Below are positions 17,283 through 25,860 of a DNA stretch of 64,000 nt, one piece after another. The stretch spans positions 124,001 through 188,000 of the forward strand of contig PHBH01000010.1 in the NCBI GenBank assembly GCA_002840535.1, written 5' to 3'. The number at the start of each line of letters is the position of its first letter. The first letter of the stretch is position 1. Made by a program: the position numbers and the translations under genes. The DNA is from Deltaproteobacteria bacterium HGW-Deltaproteobacteria-15. Lineage in GTDB: Bacteria; Desulfobacterota; DSM-4660; Desulfatiglandales; HGW-15. The notes under the pieces were generated by a model. The model ran no database searches. It worked only from the letters and a program-made list of their open reading frames with translations, and was not told where the DNA came from.

Positions 17283-18395
17283 TCATCCCTGTTTGATGAC
17301 AGGGGGTCCGGGAGAGGTGACGGCGCAATCGAAAGCCGCAATCCCGGATTCCATCCCGGAGAGGACCGGCTCGGCCATAAGGTTGGAATAGATATCCAGA
17401 TAATCCCGGGCCATTCGTTTCGAGGTAAATCGGCGCTCGAAAACCCGCCGGCAGCCTTGCCGGTCGATAGCGGAAACTCGATGGACAGCTTCCACCGCCT
17501 CTTCAATGGAATCCACGATAAATCCCGTCACCCCGTTGTCGATGAGTTCGGGAACCGATCCTCTGGGGCGGGTAATGACAGGTGTGCCGCATGCCATGGC
17601 CTCGATAAAAACCAGTCCAAACGGCTCCTGCCAGTCAATCGGGGAAAGCAGGGCCGTCGCCTTTCCAATGAATTCGTTCTTCTCCTTTTCTCCTATCTCG
17701 CCAATATACTCGACGAGCGGGTGATCCAGGAGCGGCCGGACGACCTCACGAAAGAATTCCGTATCCGCCTTGTCGACTTTGGCAGCGATCTTGATCGGCA
17801 TATCTGCGCGCTTTGCGATTTCGATCGCCGTTTCCACCCGCTTCTCGGGACTGATCCGACCGAGAAACGCGAGGTAGGGATCGGGGGTTTCATTCAGGGT
17901 ATAAAGATCCTGTGGAAGACCATGATACACGGTTCCGGCCCACCGGACCCACGGGAGCGGTTTCCTCTGGGCATTGGAGATGGAGATCAGGGGGATCTCG
18001 TCGAACTCGCTATAGAGGGGAATAAGGTCCTTGATGTCGAGGCGACCGTGCAGTGTAGTCACTGTGGGTGTTCCACAGAGGCGCGACAATGAGTATGGGA
18101 AATAATCCACATGCGAATGGATGACGTCGAAATCTCCGGCCTCCTTGAAAACGCGTTCGACCATCAGAATATGATGCACAATCTGATCGATGCAATCCTT
18201 GTCCAGACGCAAGGCGCAGGGTGTCTGAGGAGAAAGGCGAGCCCGGGTGATCGAATCACCGGAGGCAAACAAAGTCACCTGGTGACCCATCTCGACCAGC
18301 GTCTCCGTTAAATAGGATACCACTCTTTCGGTGCCGCCGTAGGTCTTCGGGGGCACACTCTCATACAAGGGCGCGATCTGTGCGATTCTCATCAT
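17283..18395 (-). CDS. GT4-family glycosyltransferase
   Basis: Retaining glycosyltransferase of 370 aa with a GT-B fold. The N-terminal domain begins MRIAQIAPLYESVPPKTYGG with the acceptor-side glycine motif, HSHVDYFP follows, and the C-terminal nucleotide-sugar domain has GRISPEKRVETAIEIA and EPFGLVFIEAMACGTPVI, which carries the E-x7-E motif. Two ATG codons are adjacent; GAGGAG fits the second slightly better. It is translationally close to the debranching enzyme. The donor is probably UDP- or ADP-glucose; nothing in the sequence identifies the acceptor. Confidence 0.9.
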   Translation of the reverse strand: MMRIAQIAPLYESVPPKTYGGTERVVSYLTETLVEMGHQVTLFASGDSITRARLSPQTPCALRLDKDCIDQIVHHILMVERVFKEAGDFDVIHSHVDYFPYSLSRLCGTPTVTTLHGRLDIKDLIPLYSEFDEIPLISISNAQRKPLPWVRWAGTVYHGLPQDLYTLNETPDPYLAFLGRISPEKRVETAIEIAKRADMPIKIAAKVDKADTEFFREVVRPLLDHPLVEYIGEIGEKEKNEFIGKATALLSPIDWQEPFGLVFIEAMACGTPVITRPRGSVPELIDNGVTGFIVDSIEEAVEAVHRVSAIDRQGCRRVFERRFTSKRMARDYLDIYSNLMAEPVLSGMESGIAAFDCAVTSPGPPVIKQG

Positions 18396-18613
18396 GGCTC
18401 CTCGGGTATGGAGCGTTGAAAAGGATGAGCATGAAGGTTACACAGGGTTCATGCTTCGAGCGCTTCAGCAACCTCTCAATATAGAGAGAATCCAGGCTGA
18501 TCATAATGGGGCGGGAATCGTATAGGCTGGGGATGGAAAATGGTATTATCGGTCTTGTAAGTGGAAGAGACTGCCCTCTCCTATGGACTGCTCTTCGGAG
18601 CGGAGATATGATC

Positions 18614-18676
18614 TGCTTCCTGCCTGCTGCTTACTTCTTACTGCTTACTGCCTTCTGCCTACTTCCTACTTCCTAC
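18614..18676. repeat. Low-complexity CTGCCTACT/CTTACTG repeat
   Basis: The text is a string of near-repeats of CTGCTTACT, CTGCCTACTT and CTTCCTACT just beyond the end of the zinc-receptor gene. Related text recurs at 21566-21602 and, inverted, at about 21429-21451. It is a dispersed filler-type repeat with no evident gene. Confidence 0.55.
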
Positions 18677-18685
18677 AGTTTCTTC

Positions 18686-19567
18686 CTATCGGAGTGCCTT
18701 CTTGAACTTCTCCGCCTGCTCCCTGAGGTTGTTTGCCCACTCCGGGTGGAGATCGTCGGCTACGGCCACCTCTCCTCCGATTGCCTTTGCAATGGCCTCT
18801 GCGCTCTTCGTGGAGAACTGAGGCTGAACGAAGACTATCCTGATGCCGTCGCGTTTGGCCTGTTCTATCAACGCCTTCAGCTTCGACGGCTTTGGCTCCT
18901 TGCCTTCAATCTCCACGGGTATCTGTTCCAGCCCATAGGCATGTGCGAAGTACCCCCAGGCGGGGTGGAAGACCATGAACTTCGCCCCTTTCCTGTCGGA
19001 AAAGACCTTCCTCAACTCAGCGTCGAGATCATCGATCTCCCTTTCAAACTTTCGGAGGTTCTCTTCGTAATCGGCGCGGTGGGCCGGATCGGCCTGGCTC
19101 AAGCCGTCGGAGATGTTCTTTGCAATGATCTTTACGTTGGGTGGAGAAAGCCAGACATGGGGATCTGCAATGCCGTCGTGCTCGTCGTGGGAAGAATCTT
19201 GATGGTCATGTGAAAGCATCGGAATCTTGTCTATTCCCTGTTCGGTATGAACGATCTTCATCGTGGGGTTGGTCGAACCGAATCGCTTGAGCCAGACGTC
19301 TTCGAAGCCGATGCCGATCGCGAAATATATGCCGGCTTTGGAAAGTGCGATCATCTGCCCCGGTTTGGGCTCATAGTTGTGCGGGTTTGCGCCGGGCAGA
19401 ACCATAACGGAAACACTGACGAAGGCTCCCCCTATCTTTTCGACAAACGTCTTCTGTGGAAGAATGCTGACGAACACGGGAATGGGCGCGGCCGAAGAGT
19501 TTGCAGCCTGAAAGAACACACATAGACAAATCAGTGCCAACAGGAGAGGTGCAATGGGTTTTTTCAA
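18686..19567 (-). CDS. znuA: Zinc (or manganese) ABC transporter substrate-binding protein, ZnuA/TroA family
   Basis: Periplasmic cluster A-1 metal receptor of 293 aa. It begins at TTG with AGGAG upstream and a signal peptide ending near SSAAP. Metal ligands of the family are visible: His near residue 63 (GANPHNYEP), His in ADPHVWLSP, and His in FHPAWGYF, with an acidic residue near the end. A His-rich loop (SHDHQDSSHDEHDG) before the second ligand favours zinc. No permease or ATPase gene adjoins it, so it is an orphan receptor whose partners lie elsewhere. It diverges from the nickel-type ABC operon. Confidence 0.88.
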   Translation of the reverse strand: MKKPIAPLLLALICLCVFFQAANSSAAPIPVFVSILPQKTFVEKIGGAFVSVSVMVLPGANPHNYEPKPGQMIALSKAGIYFAIGIGFEDVWLKRFGSTNPTMKIVHTEQGIDKIPMLSHDHQDSSHDEHDGIADPHVWLSPPNVKIIAKNISDGLSQADPAHRADYEENLRKFEREIDDLDAELRKVFSDRKGAKFMVFHPAWGYFAHAYGLEQIPVEIEGKEPKPSKLKALIEQAKRDGIRIVFVQPQFSTKSAEAIAKAIGGEVAVADDLHPEWANNLREQAEKFKKALR

Positions 19568-19666
19568 TCCGGATCGCTCCTTTCGGTAGAGATGACCTTA
19601 GTACCTGTAGCATGAAATGCAAGGCCGAGCAACAAGAGGAAACCAAGGGAAGGCGGCGAAATTGCC

Positions 19667-19694
19667 TTGACGCAGATCCTTCGCATGGTATAGA
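19667..19694 (+). promoter_or_regulatory. Sigma-70-like promoter ahead of the nickel-type ABC operon
   Basis: TTGACG (19667-19672), 16-base spacer, TATAGA (19689-19694). Transcription would begin near 19701 and run through two hairpins before reaching the first gene at 19820. Confidence 0.5.
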
Positions 19695-19754
19695 ACCTAC
19701 TCATCAGGTGGGCATGAAGTCCGCCTCGTTTTTCAAAACATCTCGATCATAATC

Positions 19755-19809
19755 AAGCCACGAAGGCAACCCGGACCAGAAGGTTCGGCCCTCGTGGCTT
19801 TTCTTTTTT
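19755..19809 (+). terminator. Strong intrinsic terminator/attenuator immediately upstream of the transporter gene
   Basis: AAGCCACGA...TCGTGGCTT forms the base of a long stem, continued inward by CCG/CGG and ACC/GGT around an AGAA loop, and is followed directly by TTCTTTTTT. The ribosome site GGAGG begins right after the T-run. A weaker hairpin with its own T-run (AGGTGGGC/GTCCGCCT at about 19706-19726) precedes it. A perfect terminator inside the leader suggests regulated readthrough, or a small RNA that ends here. It matches no riboswitch class I could recognise. Confidence 0.7.
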
Positions 19810-19819
19810 GGAGGAGAAG

Positions 19820-21418
19820 ATGTTTCGAAGACCATTCCTGATTGCAATGATCGCTATTACAGCCGTTCTTGCAAGCCTGTCCTGTTCTCCATGTCATGCA
19901 GCCGGCGGATTGGTAACTGAAGTGCGCATTGCGGACAGCAAAGGCGATTGGGGATATCCCAATCCCTATCGTCACTACCCCCGAGGTCCCGGGTACATCC
20001 GTATGAGCTGGGTTTTCGACACCCTGATCTGGAAAGACCGGAATGGATACACGCCGGCCCTTGCCGAGTCGTGGTCCTTTGACCACGGAAAACTGGCCTT
20101 TACCTTCAGATTGAACCCGAAGGCCAAATGGCATGACGGCCGGCCGGTGACGGCTCATGATGTGGTCTTCACCCTCGAGTACTTTAAGAAACACCCCTAT
20201 TCGTGGATCTCCTTGGATTCGGTGGATCGAGGGGTGGCCCAAGGTCCGCATGAGGTGACGATCTGCTTGTCCAAGCCTTACTCGCCGTTCCTGTCCGACA
20301 TCGGCGGGACCATGCCGGTTCTTCCCAGACATATCTGGGAAGGCGTGGAAAACCCGGATTCCTTCGACGATTCCAAGGCCTTTATCGGCAGCGGATCCTT
20401 TCTGTTCAAGGATTTCAACAAGGCCCACGGCGCCTATCTCTTTGAGGCATTCAAGGATTATTACCGTGGCCGGCCCAAGGCTGAGCGGCTCATCTATGTT
20501 CGTTCCGGAAAACCCCTTGTCTCCCTTGCCAATGGCGAGGTGGACCTTGCTCAGATTCAGCCGGAAATGGCCGAGTTGCTCAAGCAGAAGGGCATGGCGA
20601 TCATCAGGGATGAACGCGGCTGGCTCAAGAAGCTCATGGTCAACCACAGAAAACCGCCCTTTGACGATAAGCGGTTTCGACAGGCCCTGGCCTATGCCAT
20701 CAATCGGCAGGAGATCGTCGACAAGTCGCACAGGGGATTTGCGCATACTGCCTCCCATGGGCTTCTATCCGTGGATCACGACATGTACAATCCTAAAACC
20801 CCGACATACCCCCACGATCCGGACAAATCCCGCGGGATCATCGAGTCTCTGGGATACCAAAAGGGCACAGACGGTCGTTTCATACGGGAAGGTCGCCCTT
20901 TGAAAATAGAGTTGCTCGCCTCGAGCATCACGGTCGGCGGCCAGAGTGTGGCGGACCGGGACGGGGAGGTGATGAAGAAACAGCTTGAGAGCATCGGCAT
21001 CCAGGTGGACCTGGTTAACCTGGAACAGACCACTACGGACAGCAGGGTCAAGAACTGGATCTTTGATCTGGCCTTGTCCGGCCACGGCGGCGTCTCCGGC
21101 GATGCGCGGATTCTGAATGAGATGATTTCCTCCCAATGGGGAGCGGGCTCGGTCAACAGCGCCCGCTATGATGCCAACCCTGAGCTCAACCGGCTCATGG
21201 AGGACCAGATGGTCGAGATGGATGAGGCAAAGAGAAAACAGATCGTCTTCAGGATCCAGGAGCTTCATGCCGAGGATCTGCCCGCCATCTGCCTCCATTA
21301 TCCTGATTCCCTTTCGGCCTACGATCCGAAGAAGGGAATTGAATGGTTTTACACCAGAGGAGGGATCAGCAAAGGCATCCCCATCCCGCAAAACAAGATG
21401 AGCCTGATAGGAGAGTAG
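19820..21418 (+). CDS. ABC transporter substrate-binding protein, family 5 (peptide/nickel type)
   Basis: Periplasmic receptor of about 532 aa, the normal size for OppA/DppA/NikA proteins. The ATG follows GGAGGAG and opens a signal peptide ending SPCHAAGG. Family features are TLIWKDRNGYTPALAESW, the AKWHDGRPVTAHDV signature near residue 105, LAYAINRQEIV and the C-terminal domain. Two permeases and a double ATPase follow. Because FmdE, CooT and a His-rich protein come after these, nickel or a nickel-chelate is a plausible cargo, but peptides cannot be excluded by sequence. Confidence 0.9.
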   Translation: MFRRPFLIAMIAITAVLASLSCSPCHAAGGLVTEVRIADSKGDWGYPNPYRHYPRGPGYIRMSWVFDTLIWKDRNGYTPALAESWSFDHGKLAFTFRLNPKAKWHDGRPVTAHDVVFTLEYFKKHPYSWISLDSVDRGVAQGPHEVTICLSKPYSPFLSDIGGTMPVLPRHIWEGVENPDSFDDSKAFIGSGSFLFKDFNKAHGAYLFEAFKDYYRGRPKAERLIYVRSGKPLVSLANGEVDLAQIQPEMAELLKQKGMAIIRDERGWLKKLMVNHRKPPFDDKRFRQALAYAINRQEIVDKSHRGFAHTASHGLLSVDHDMYNPKTPTYPHDPDKSRGIIESLGYQKGTDGRFIREGRPLKIELLASSITVGGQSVADRDGEVMKKQLESIGIQVDLVNLEQTTTDSRVKNWIFDLALSGHGGVSGDARILNEMISSQWGAGSVNSARYDANPELNRLMEDQMVEMDEAKRKQIVFRIQELHAEDLPAICLHYPDSLSAYDPKKGIEWFYTRGGISKGIPIPQNKMSLIGE

Positions 21419-21477
21419 GGCGGAGAAAGCAGGCAGTAAGAAGTTGGCAGTATGCAGCGGAGAAAAAATACTGACAT

Positions 21478-21503
21478 GGTTCCCACGCTCCGGCGTGGGA
21501 ACC
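21478..21503. repeat. Perfect palindrome GGTTCCCACGC/GCGTGGGAACC
   Basis: Eleven-base arms around a TCCG loop. The same type of hairpin recurs in many bacterial genomes as an intergenic repeat. A role as transcript stabiliser or weak terminator between receptor and permease genes is possible. Confidence 0.7.
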
Positions 21504-21672
21504 AGAATGCAATTCTTCTCGCGCAGAGGCGCAAAGACGCAGGGAAAAGTACACGAAGCGGTGTTCTATTACTGTTTACTGCCTACTGCTTACTGCCTAC
21601 TTCTTCATGAGGCTCTCCTGAACATGAACGGATGCATTGGCGCAAATGGAAAGAAAGATAAATAGGAAGCCC

Positions 21673-21719
21673 GTAGGATGGGTTGACCCCGGCAGGCAGT
21701 AGGCCGTGGGAAACCCATC
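21673..21719. repeat. GTAGGATGGGTT dispersed hairpin repeat
   Basis: GATGGGTT (21677-21684) pairs with AACCCATC (21712-21719). Its first 23 bases (21673-21695) recur exactly at 55300-55322. Confidence 0.65.
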
Positions 21720-21740
21720 GTTTCGACGGTAAGCATACAA

Positions 21741-22721
21741 ATGAAAGCAAACTTTAACAGAAAGGCTCGAAGGATGCGGTTCATCTGGCCGTACCTGCTT
21801 GCTGCCCTGGTTATGATTTACCTCAGCTATCTCCTGCCCAGGCTTCTGCCCGGCGATTTCGTAACCGCCATGTACTCGAGTTCCCATGTCACCCTGAACG
21901 CCGAGCAGGAGGCGGGACTCAGGGCTTACTACACCAACCATGAGGGCTTTCCGCGCTATCTGATCCATCTCTTCACACTGGACTGGGGGCATTCCTATGC
22001 CTTTCACTCCCCGATCTCGGACCTGATCCTGTCCGCCCTGCCCTGGACCCTGTTGCTGGTGGGGGGCGCCCATGTGATTTCCATGATAATGGGGTTCATC
22101 GCCGGGGTGGAAGCGGCCTGGCGGCGGGGAGGAGGTGTGGAGAAAGCATCCGTCGGGTGTATGACTATGCTGGAGGGTGTGCCCGAGATCGCGACCGGGG
22201 TGGTATTGCTCCTTGTATTTGCCATGGTTCTGGGCTGGTTCCCGGCATCGGGCGCCGAGACTCCCTACGCTCAATTCAGGGCGGCCGATCGTCTCCTGGA
22301 TGTCGCCCATCATCTGGTTCTGCCGTTCTGCACCCTGATTGCGGCCTACCTTCCGGGTAATTTCCTGCTCACCCGGGGCAGCATGGTCATGCTGCTGAAG
22401 GAACAATTCGTGGAGACCGCACGGGCCAAAGGGCTCCCTCCGGTCCGGATCCGTTATGCCCATGCCGCGCGCAACGCCCTGCCGCCCATGATCACCCGGT
22501 TTGGGCTGCGATTTGCTTTCATGGTGACCGGCGCCCTAGTGGTGGAAACCATCTATGCCTACCCGGGACTGGGTACGCTTCTCTTCAATGCCGTTTCCAT
22601 GCGGGACCTGCCCCTCATCCAGTCCATCGTGCTCATTTCCTCGCTGATGGTCCTTATCATCAATCTGGCGCTGGAATGGATCTACGGCCGTATGGACCCG
22701 CGGGTGAGTCATGGAGTGTAG
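21741..22721 (+). CDS. ABC transporter permease, DppB/NikB type
   Basis: Inner-membrane permease of 326 aa with six hydrophobic segments. The family pattern includes the early PRLLPGDF segment, the long periplasmic loop, and the coupling EAA motif VETARAKGLPPVRIRYAHAARNALPP. The final ETIYAYPGLGTLLFNAVSMRDLPLIQ signature is complete. It works with the next gene as a heterodimeric channel fed by the family-5 receptor. Confidence 0.92.
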   Translation: MKANFNRKARRMRFIWPYLLAALVMIYLSYLLPRLLPGDFVTAMYSSSHVTLNAEQEAGLRAYYTNHEGFPRYLIHLFTLDWGHSYAFHSPISDLILSALPWTLLLVGGAHVISMIMGFIAGVEAAWRRGGGVEKASVGCMTMLEGVPEIATGVVLLLVFAMVLGWFPASGAETPYAQFRAADRLLDVAHHLVLPFCTLIAAYLPGNFLLTRGSMVMLLKEQFVETARAKGLPPVRIRYAHAARNALPPMITRFGLRFAFMVTGALVVETIYAYPGLGTLLFNAVSMRDLPLIQSIVLISSLMVLIINLALEWIYGRMDPRVSHGV

Positions 22722-22780
22722 CTGAGCAGTGCGGCCAAGCTTTCGGCAATGCTAAGGCAGAAGCAAAAAGGGGAAGATTC

Positions 22781-23638
22781 TTGAAGAGCAGTATCCCGTC
22801 ATTCCGTCATTCCATTATTCCACTGCTTTCCAGGGATCCATGGTTCCTGGCCGGGACCATCCTGGCCATCGTGCTCGCCATAGCGGTCCTGGCCGGCCCG
22901 TTCCTGGCCCCGTATGACCCGCACGACATGTCTTTCCCGGCCCTCAGTCCGTCCTCCCCGGCCCATTGGCTCGGGGTAAACGACGGCGGGATGGACATCC
23001 TCTCGGAACTGCTCTACGGGTTGCGCAATACGGTCGGTTTCGGCCTCCTGGCGGGGATCCTGGCCCTGGTGCTGGGTGTCGGGCTGGGCCTCGGCGCGGC
23101 CTGGTTCGGCGGCCTGGTGGACCACGTTACGATGCGGACAGCCGATATCCTGCTGGCCATCCCTGCGGTCATGATTCTGATCCTGATGGCCGCATTCTTC
23201 CGCTTGTCGCCTGTCACGCTTGCGCTTCTCCTTGCGTTCATGTACTGGCCTACCACGGCCAAGTCCATCAGGGCCCAGGCCCTGGTGGTGACGTCGCGCC
23301 TCCACATTCATGCGGCCAGACAGATGGGTGGTTCGGGGGCCTATATCATCGGGCACCACCTGCTGCCTGAGCTCTTCCCCCTGTACCTCATCGGCTTTGC
23401 CGCCAAGGCCCGCATGGCCATGTTCATGGAGGCGTCTTTGTCCTTTCTGGGGCTCTTCGATCCAAGTCGCAAATCCCTGGGGATGATGATCAGCTATGCT
23501 CTTAAATACTATTACCTGGATGTGTGGTGGAACTGGCTCCTGCCGCCCATCCTCTGTCTGACCCTCTTGATCATGGCCGTGACCTTCCTGGCCGTGAGCC
23601 TGGAAAGGGTGTTCGATCCCAGGTTGAAGGAAGCATGA
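22781..23638 (+). CDS. ABC transporter permease, DppC/NikC type
   Basis: Second channel subunit, 285 aa with this start. The open frame extends left into the previous gene, but TTG at 22781 with GGGGAAG just upstream gives a protein of normal length starting before the first membrane helix. Family features are the PFLAPYDPHDMSFPALSPSS segment with HWLGVNDGG, a Gly-rich third helix and the EAA-like loop VTSRLHIHAARQMGGSGAYII. The end MEASLSFLGLFDP is typical. Confidence 0.9.
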   Translation: MKSSIPSFRHSIIPLLSRDPWFLAGTILAIVLAIAVLAGPFLAPYDPHDMSFPALSPSSPAHWLGVNDGGMDILSELLYGLRNTVGFGLLAGILALVLGVGLGLGAAWFGGLVDHVTMRTADILLAIPAVMILILMAAFFRLSPVTLALLLAFMYWPTTAKSIRAQALVVTSRLHIHAARQMGGSGAYIIGHHLLPELFPLYLIGFAAKARMAMFMEASLSFLGLFDPSRKSLGMMISYALKYYYLDVWWNWLLPPILCLTLLIMAVTFLAVSLERVFDPRLKEA

Positions 23639-23647
23639 AGCGGCCTG

Positions 23648-23781
23648 GCCACAAAGACACCAAGACACAAAGAAGCAAAAAGAGGTTTAAGCGTTTTCGA
23701 GAGAGGATCTGATGATGAAAAGAGTGCAGATACAGCATACCGAATCGCATTCCAACCTTTGTGGCTTAGTGCCTTAGTGGC
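23648..23781. repeat. CACAAAG-type hairpin element
   Basis: Left arm GCCACAAAGACACCAAGACA... at 23648-23672 and right arm CTTTGTGGCTTAGTGCCTTA... at 23757-23781 are imperfect reverse complements. The element fills the gap between permease and ATPase genes, and its right arm reaches to within nine bases of the ATPase start. Confidence 0.75.
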
Positions 23782-23789
23782 AGAAGGAA

Positions 23790-25739
23790 GTGGTGGTGAA
23801 GGTAAGCATCCAAAATTTGTCCGTGACCTACCGGGACGGGGATCATTCCCTGCTGGCCCTGGACCAGGTGAGCCTCGAACTGGAACCCGGCCGGATTACG
23901 GCGCTGGTGGGAGAGTCGGGTTCCGGAAAAACCACCTTGGGTAAGACGATCATGGGGCTTCTGCCTGAGAACGCGGAGGCCGAGGGCAGCATCAGGCTGG
24001 ACGACGAGGAAATCATCGGAAAGGATGAATCCGGGCTCAACCGCATCCGATGGTCTCGGGCGGCCATGGTTTTCCAGAACGGCCCGGCGAATCTGAACCC
24101 GGTACTCCGCATCGTCGACCAGGTGGCGGAGCCCCTTGTTCAGCGATTTGGCATGAAGAAGTCCAATGCCGTGGCAAAGGCAAGAGAGGCGCTTCAGCGC
24201 ATGGGGCTTAAGCCTGATCTGGCGGATCGATTCCCCCATGAGCTGAGCGGGGGCGAAGTGCAGAGGGGGCTGCTGGCCATGGCGCTCATCCTGGATCCGG
24301 AAGTGCTCATCCTGGACGAGCCCACCGCGGCCCTGGACGCCGTGACCAAGGCCTTTGTGGCCAAGGTGATTCTGAACATGCGGGAGCAGAAGAAGGCGGT
24401 CCTGCTGATCACCCATGATCTGGATCTGGCGAGGAGGCTTGCGGACGATCTTTTTGTTCTCTATCTGGGCCAGGTCATGGAGACCATGCCGGCCTCGGAT
24501 CTCTTTTCCGATCCGCGCCACCCCTACACTCTGGCCCTGGGCAGGTCCTATCCTGCAATGAATGCCACTCGGGACCTGGGCGGCATCCGGGGAGACGGAT
24601 TTTATCGCGTCATGCATGCGCACGCGCAAAAAGAACGGCCTGCCGGGGAGCATTTTCACATCTCTTCCCCTGTCTCTACTCATGATATGGGCCACGTCGT
24701 CCAGACAGGCTGCCTTTTCGAACCCCGATGCACGCAGTCTATCGGCGAATGCAGGAAGGAAGCGGTCCCCATGTTTCCTGCTGGAGACCACCTGGTCCGG
24801 TGCGTGCGGCGCGGCATTGTCACTCTTCTCCATTTGGAAGGCGTGAGCAAGCGATACGACCGGACCACGGCCCTGAGACCCACAAGTCTGGATCTTCGGG
24901 CCGGAGAGCTTTTCTGCCTGGTTGGTGAGACAGGGTCGGGCAAGACCACGCTGGCCATGATCGCTGCAGGGGTGCTGAACCAGGATCAGGGCGGTCGCTC
25001 CATTGAAGGCCGGGACATGGACCGATGGATCAGGGAAGGGTACCGCTCCCTGGCCCGGCGAATCGGAGTGATCTACCAGAACCCCGCGGACGCGGTGAGC
25101 CATCGCCTTTCCGTTCTGGACATCGTGGCCGAGCCGCTGAAGATCCAGGGCGAGGTGAGGGAACCATCCCAGATCCGGGATCGGGTGAGGCGCATTCTTG
25201 CCGATGTGCATCTTTCCACGGAACCGGAGTTTCTCAGGCGTTACCCTCATGAGCTCAACATGGGGGCCATCCAGCGGGTCTGCATGGCGCGGGCCCTTAT
25301 CCTGGAGCCCGCTTTTCTCGTGGCGGACGAGCCCACGAGTTCCCTGGATCCGAGCGTCCAGGCCAAGGTTCTGAAGATGCTGCTCGATGTTCAGGTGGAG
25401 AAAGGCTTGACCATGCTTTTTGTCACCCATGACATCGGGCTGGCCCGAAAGATCGGAGACCGGATCGGGGTCATGCTCGCAGGGAGACTGGTGGAGGTGG
25501 GACCTGCTGCAAGGGTCCTGGGTCGCGCGGCCCATCCCTACACGCGTAGGCTGATCGAGTGCGCTCAGGGGTTGGAGGAACGATCGGCTGTCGAGGCTGA
25601 TTTACCGGGCAGCGCCGCATGTCCATACGCGGCGCGGTGTGATCGGTCAGAAGAACGGTGTCTGAGCGAACCGCCGCCGGCGGTCCGGCTGGACGGAGGA
25701 GGTCACCTTGCATGGTGCCATTTTCCGATGCGGGGATGA
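23790..25739 (+). CDS. Fused double ATPase of the oligopeptide/nickel-type ABC importer
   Basis: One polypeptide of 649 aa containing two complete ABC modules, equivalent to DppD plus DppF. First half: Walker A GESGSGKTT (41-49), signature LSGGEVQR (152-159), Walker B VLILDEP, H-loop ITHD. Second half: Walker A GETGSGKTT (379-387), Walker B FLVADEP, H-loop VTHD. The second signature is degenerate, LNMGA (489-493) instead of LSGGQ, so one of the two composite ATP sites is probably weak. Each half ends in the cysteine-rich oligopeptide-transporter C-terminal motif (CLFEPRC and CPYAARC with downstream Cys). Three GTG codons are adjacent at the start; AAGGA best fits the third. Confidence 0.92.
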   Translation: MVVKVSIQNLSVTYRDGDHSLLALDQVSLELEPGRITALVGESGSGKTTLGKTIMGLLPENAEAEGSIRLDDEEIIGKDESGLNRIRWSRAAMVFQNGPANLNPVLRIVDQVAEPLVQRFGMKKSNAVAKAREALQRMGLKPDLADRFPHELSGGEVQRGLLAMALILDPEVLILDEPTAALDAVTKAFVAKVILNMREQKKAVLLITHDLDLARRLADDLFVLYLGQVMETMPASDLFSDPRHPYTLALGRSYPAMNATRDLGGIRGDGFYRVMHAHAQKERPAGEHFHISSPVSTHDMGHVVQTGCLFEPRCTQSIGECRKEAVPMFPAGDHLVRCVRRGIVTLLHLEGVSKRYDRTTALRPTSLDLRAGELFCLVGETGSGKTTLAMIAAGVLNQDQGGRSIEGRDMDRWIREGYRSLARRIGVIYQNPADAVSHRLSVLDIVAEPLKIQGEVREPSQIRDRVRRILADVHLSTEPEFLRRYPHELNMGAIQRVCMARALILEPAFLVADEPTSSLDPSVQAKVLKMLLDVQVEKGLTMLFVTHDIGLARKIGDRIGVMLAGRLVEVGPAARVLGRAAHPYTRRLIECAQGLEERSAVEADLPGSAACPYAARCDRSEERCLSEPPPAVRLDGGGHLAWCHFPMRG

Positions 25740-25752
25740 CCCCCACCAACTC

Positions 25753-25822
25753 CTGCCACTAAGACACAAAGACACCAAGAAGATATCGTGGTTTTCTTTG
25801 TGACTTAGTGTCTTTGTGGCAG
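25753..25822. repeat. CACAAAG-type hairpin element, short perfect form
   Basis: CTGCCACTAAGACACAAAGA... faces ...TTAGTGTCTTTGTGGCAG with only about 15 bases between the arms, giving a nearly perfect 70-base hairpin between the ATPase gene and fmdE-like gene. A terminator role is unlikely because no T-run follows. Confidence 0.8.
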
Positions 25823-25860
25823 ATCTTGTCTGTAAATTGCATCGACGAAAGGAGGAGAAC

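Larger units (their letters stand above)
21419..21740. other. Repeat-filled gap inside the ABC operon
   Basis: About 320 bases with no gene. They hold, in order, an inverted CTGCCTACT-type repeat, a perfect 26-base palindrome (21478-21503), a degenerate CGCAGAGGCGCAAAGACGC arm, a second CTGCCTACT-type repeat and a GTAGGATGGGTT hairpin element (21673-21719). Such mixed filler inside an operon suggests repeated insertion of small elements. Confidence 0.6.

Noticed and set aside
17240..17506. N-terminal extension of the debranching enzyme
   Set aside because: It would overlap the glycosyltransferase by over 200 bases and its residues are a shadow; the family domain starts after 17239.
18420..18460. 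A TGTAAC on the minus strand upstream of the GT4 gene, resembling the ECF -35
   Set aside because: At 17-base spacing the -10 reads TCAA, not CGAC, so it does not fit the divergent promoter pair.
19650..19755. Known riboswitch (TPP, SAM, cobalamin, NiCo) in the transporter leader
   Set aside because: No conserved core motif of these classes could be matched by eye; only the hairpins are supported.
23766..25535. 589-codon minus-strand open frame opposite the double ATPase
   Set aside because: Shadow frame in GC-biased coding DNA; the plus strand carries all ABC motifs.
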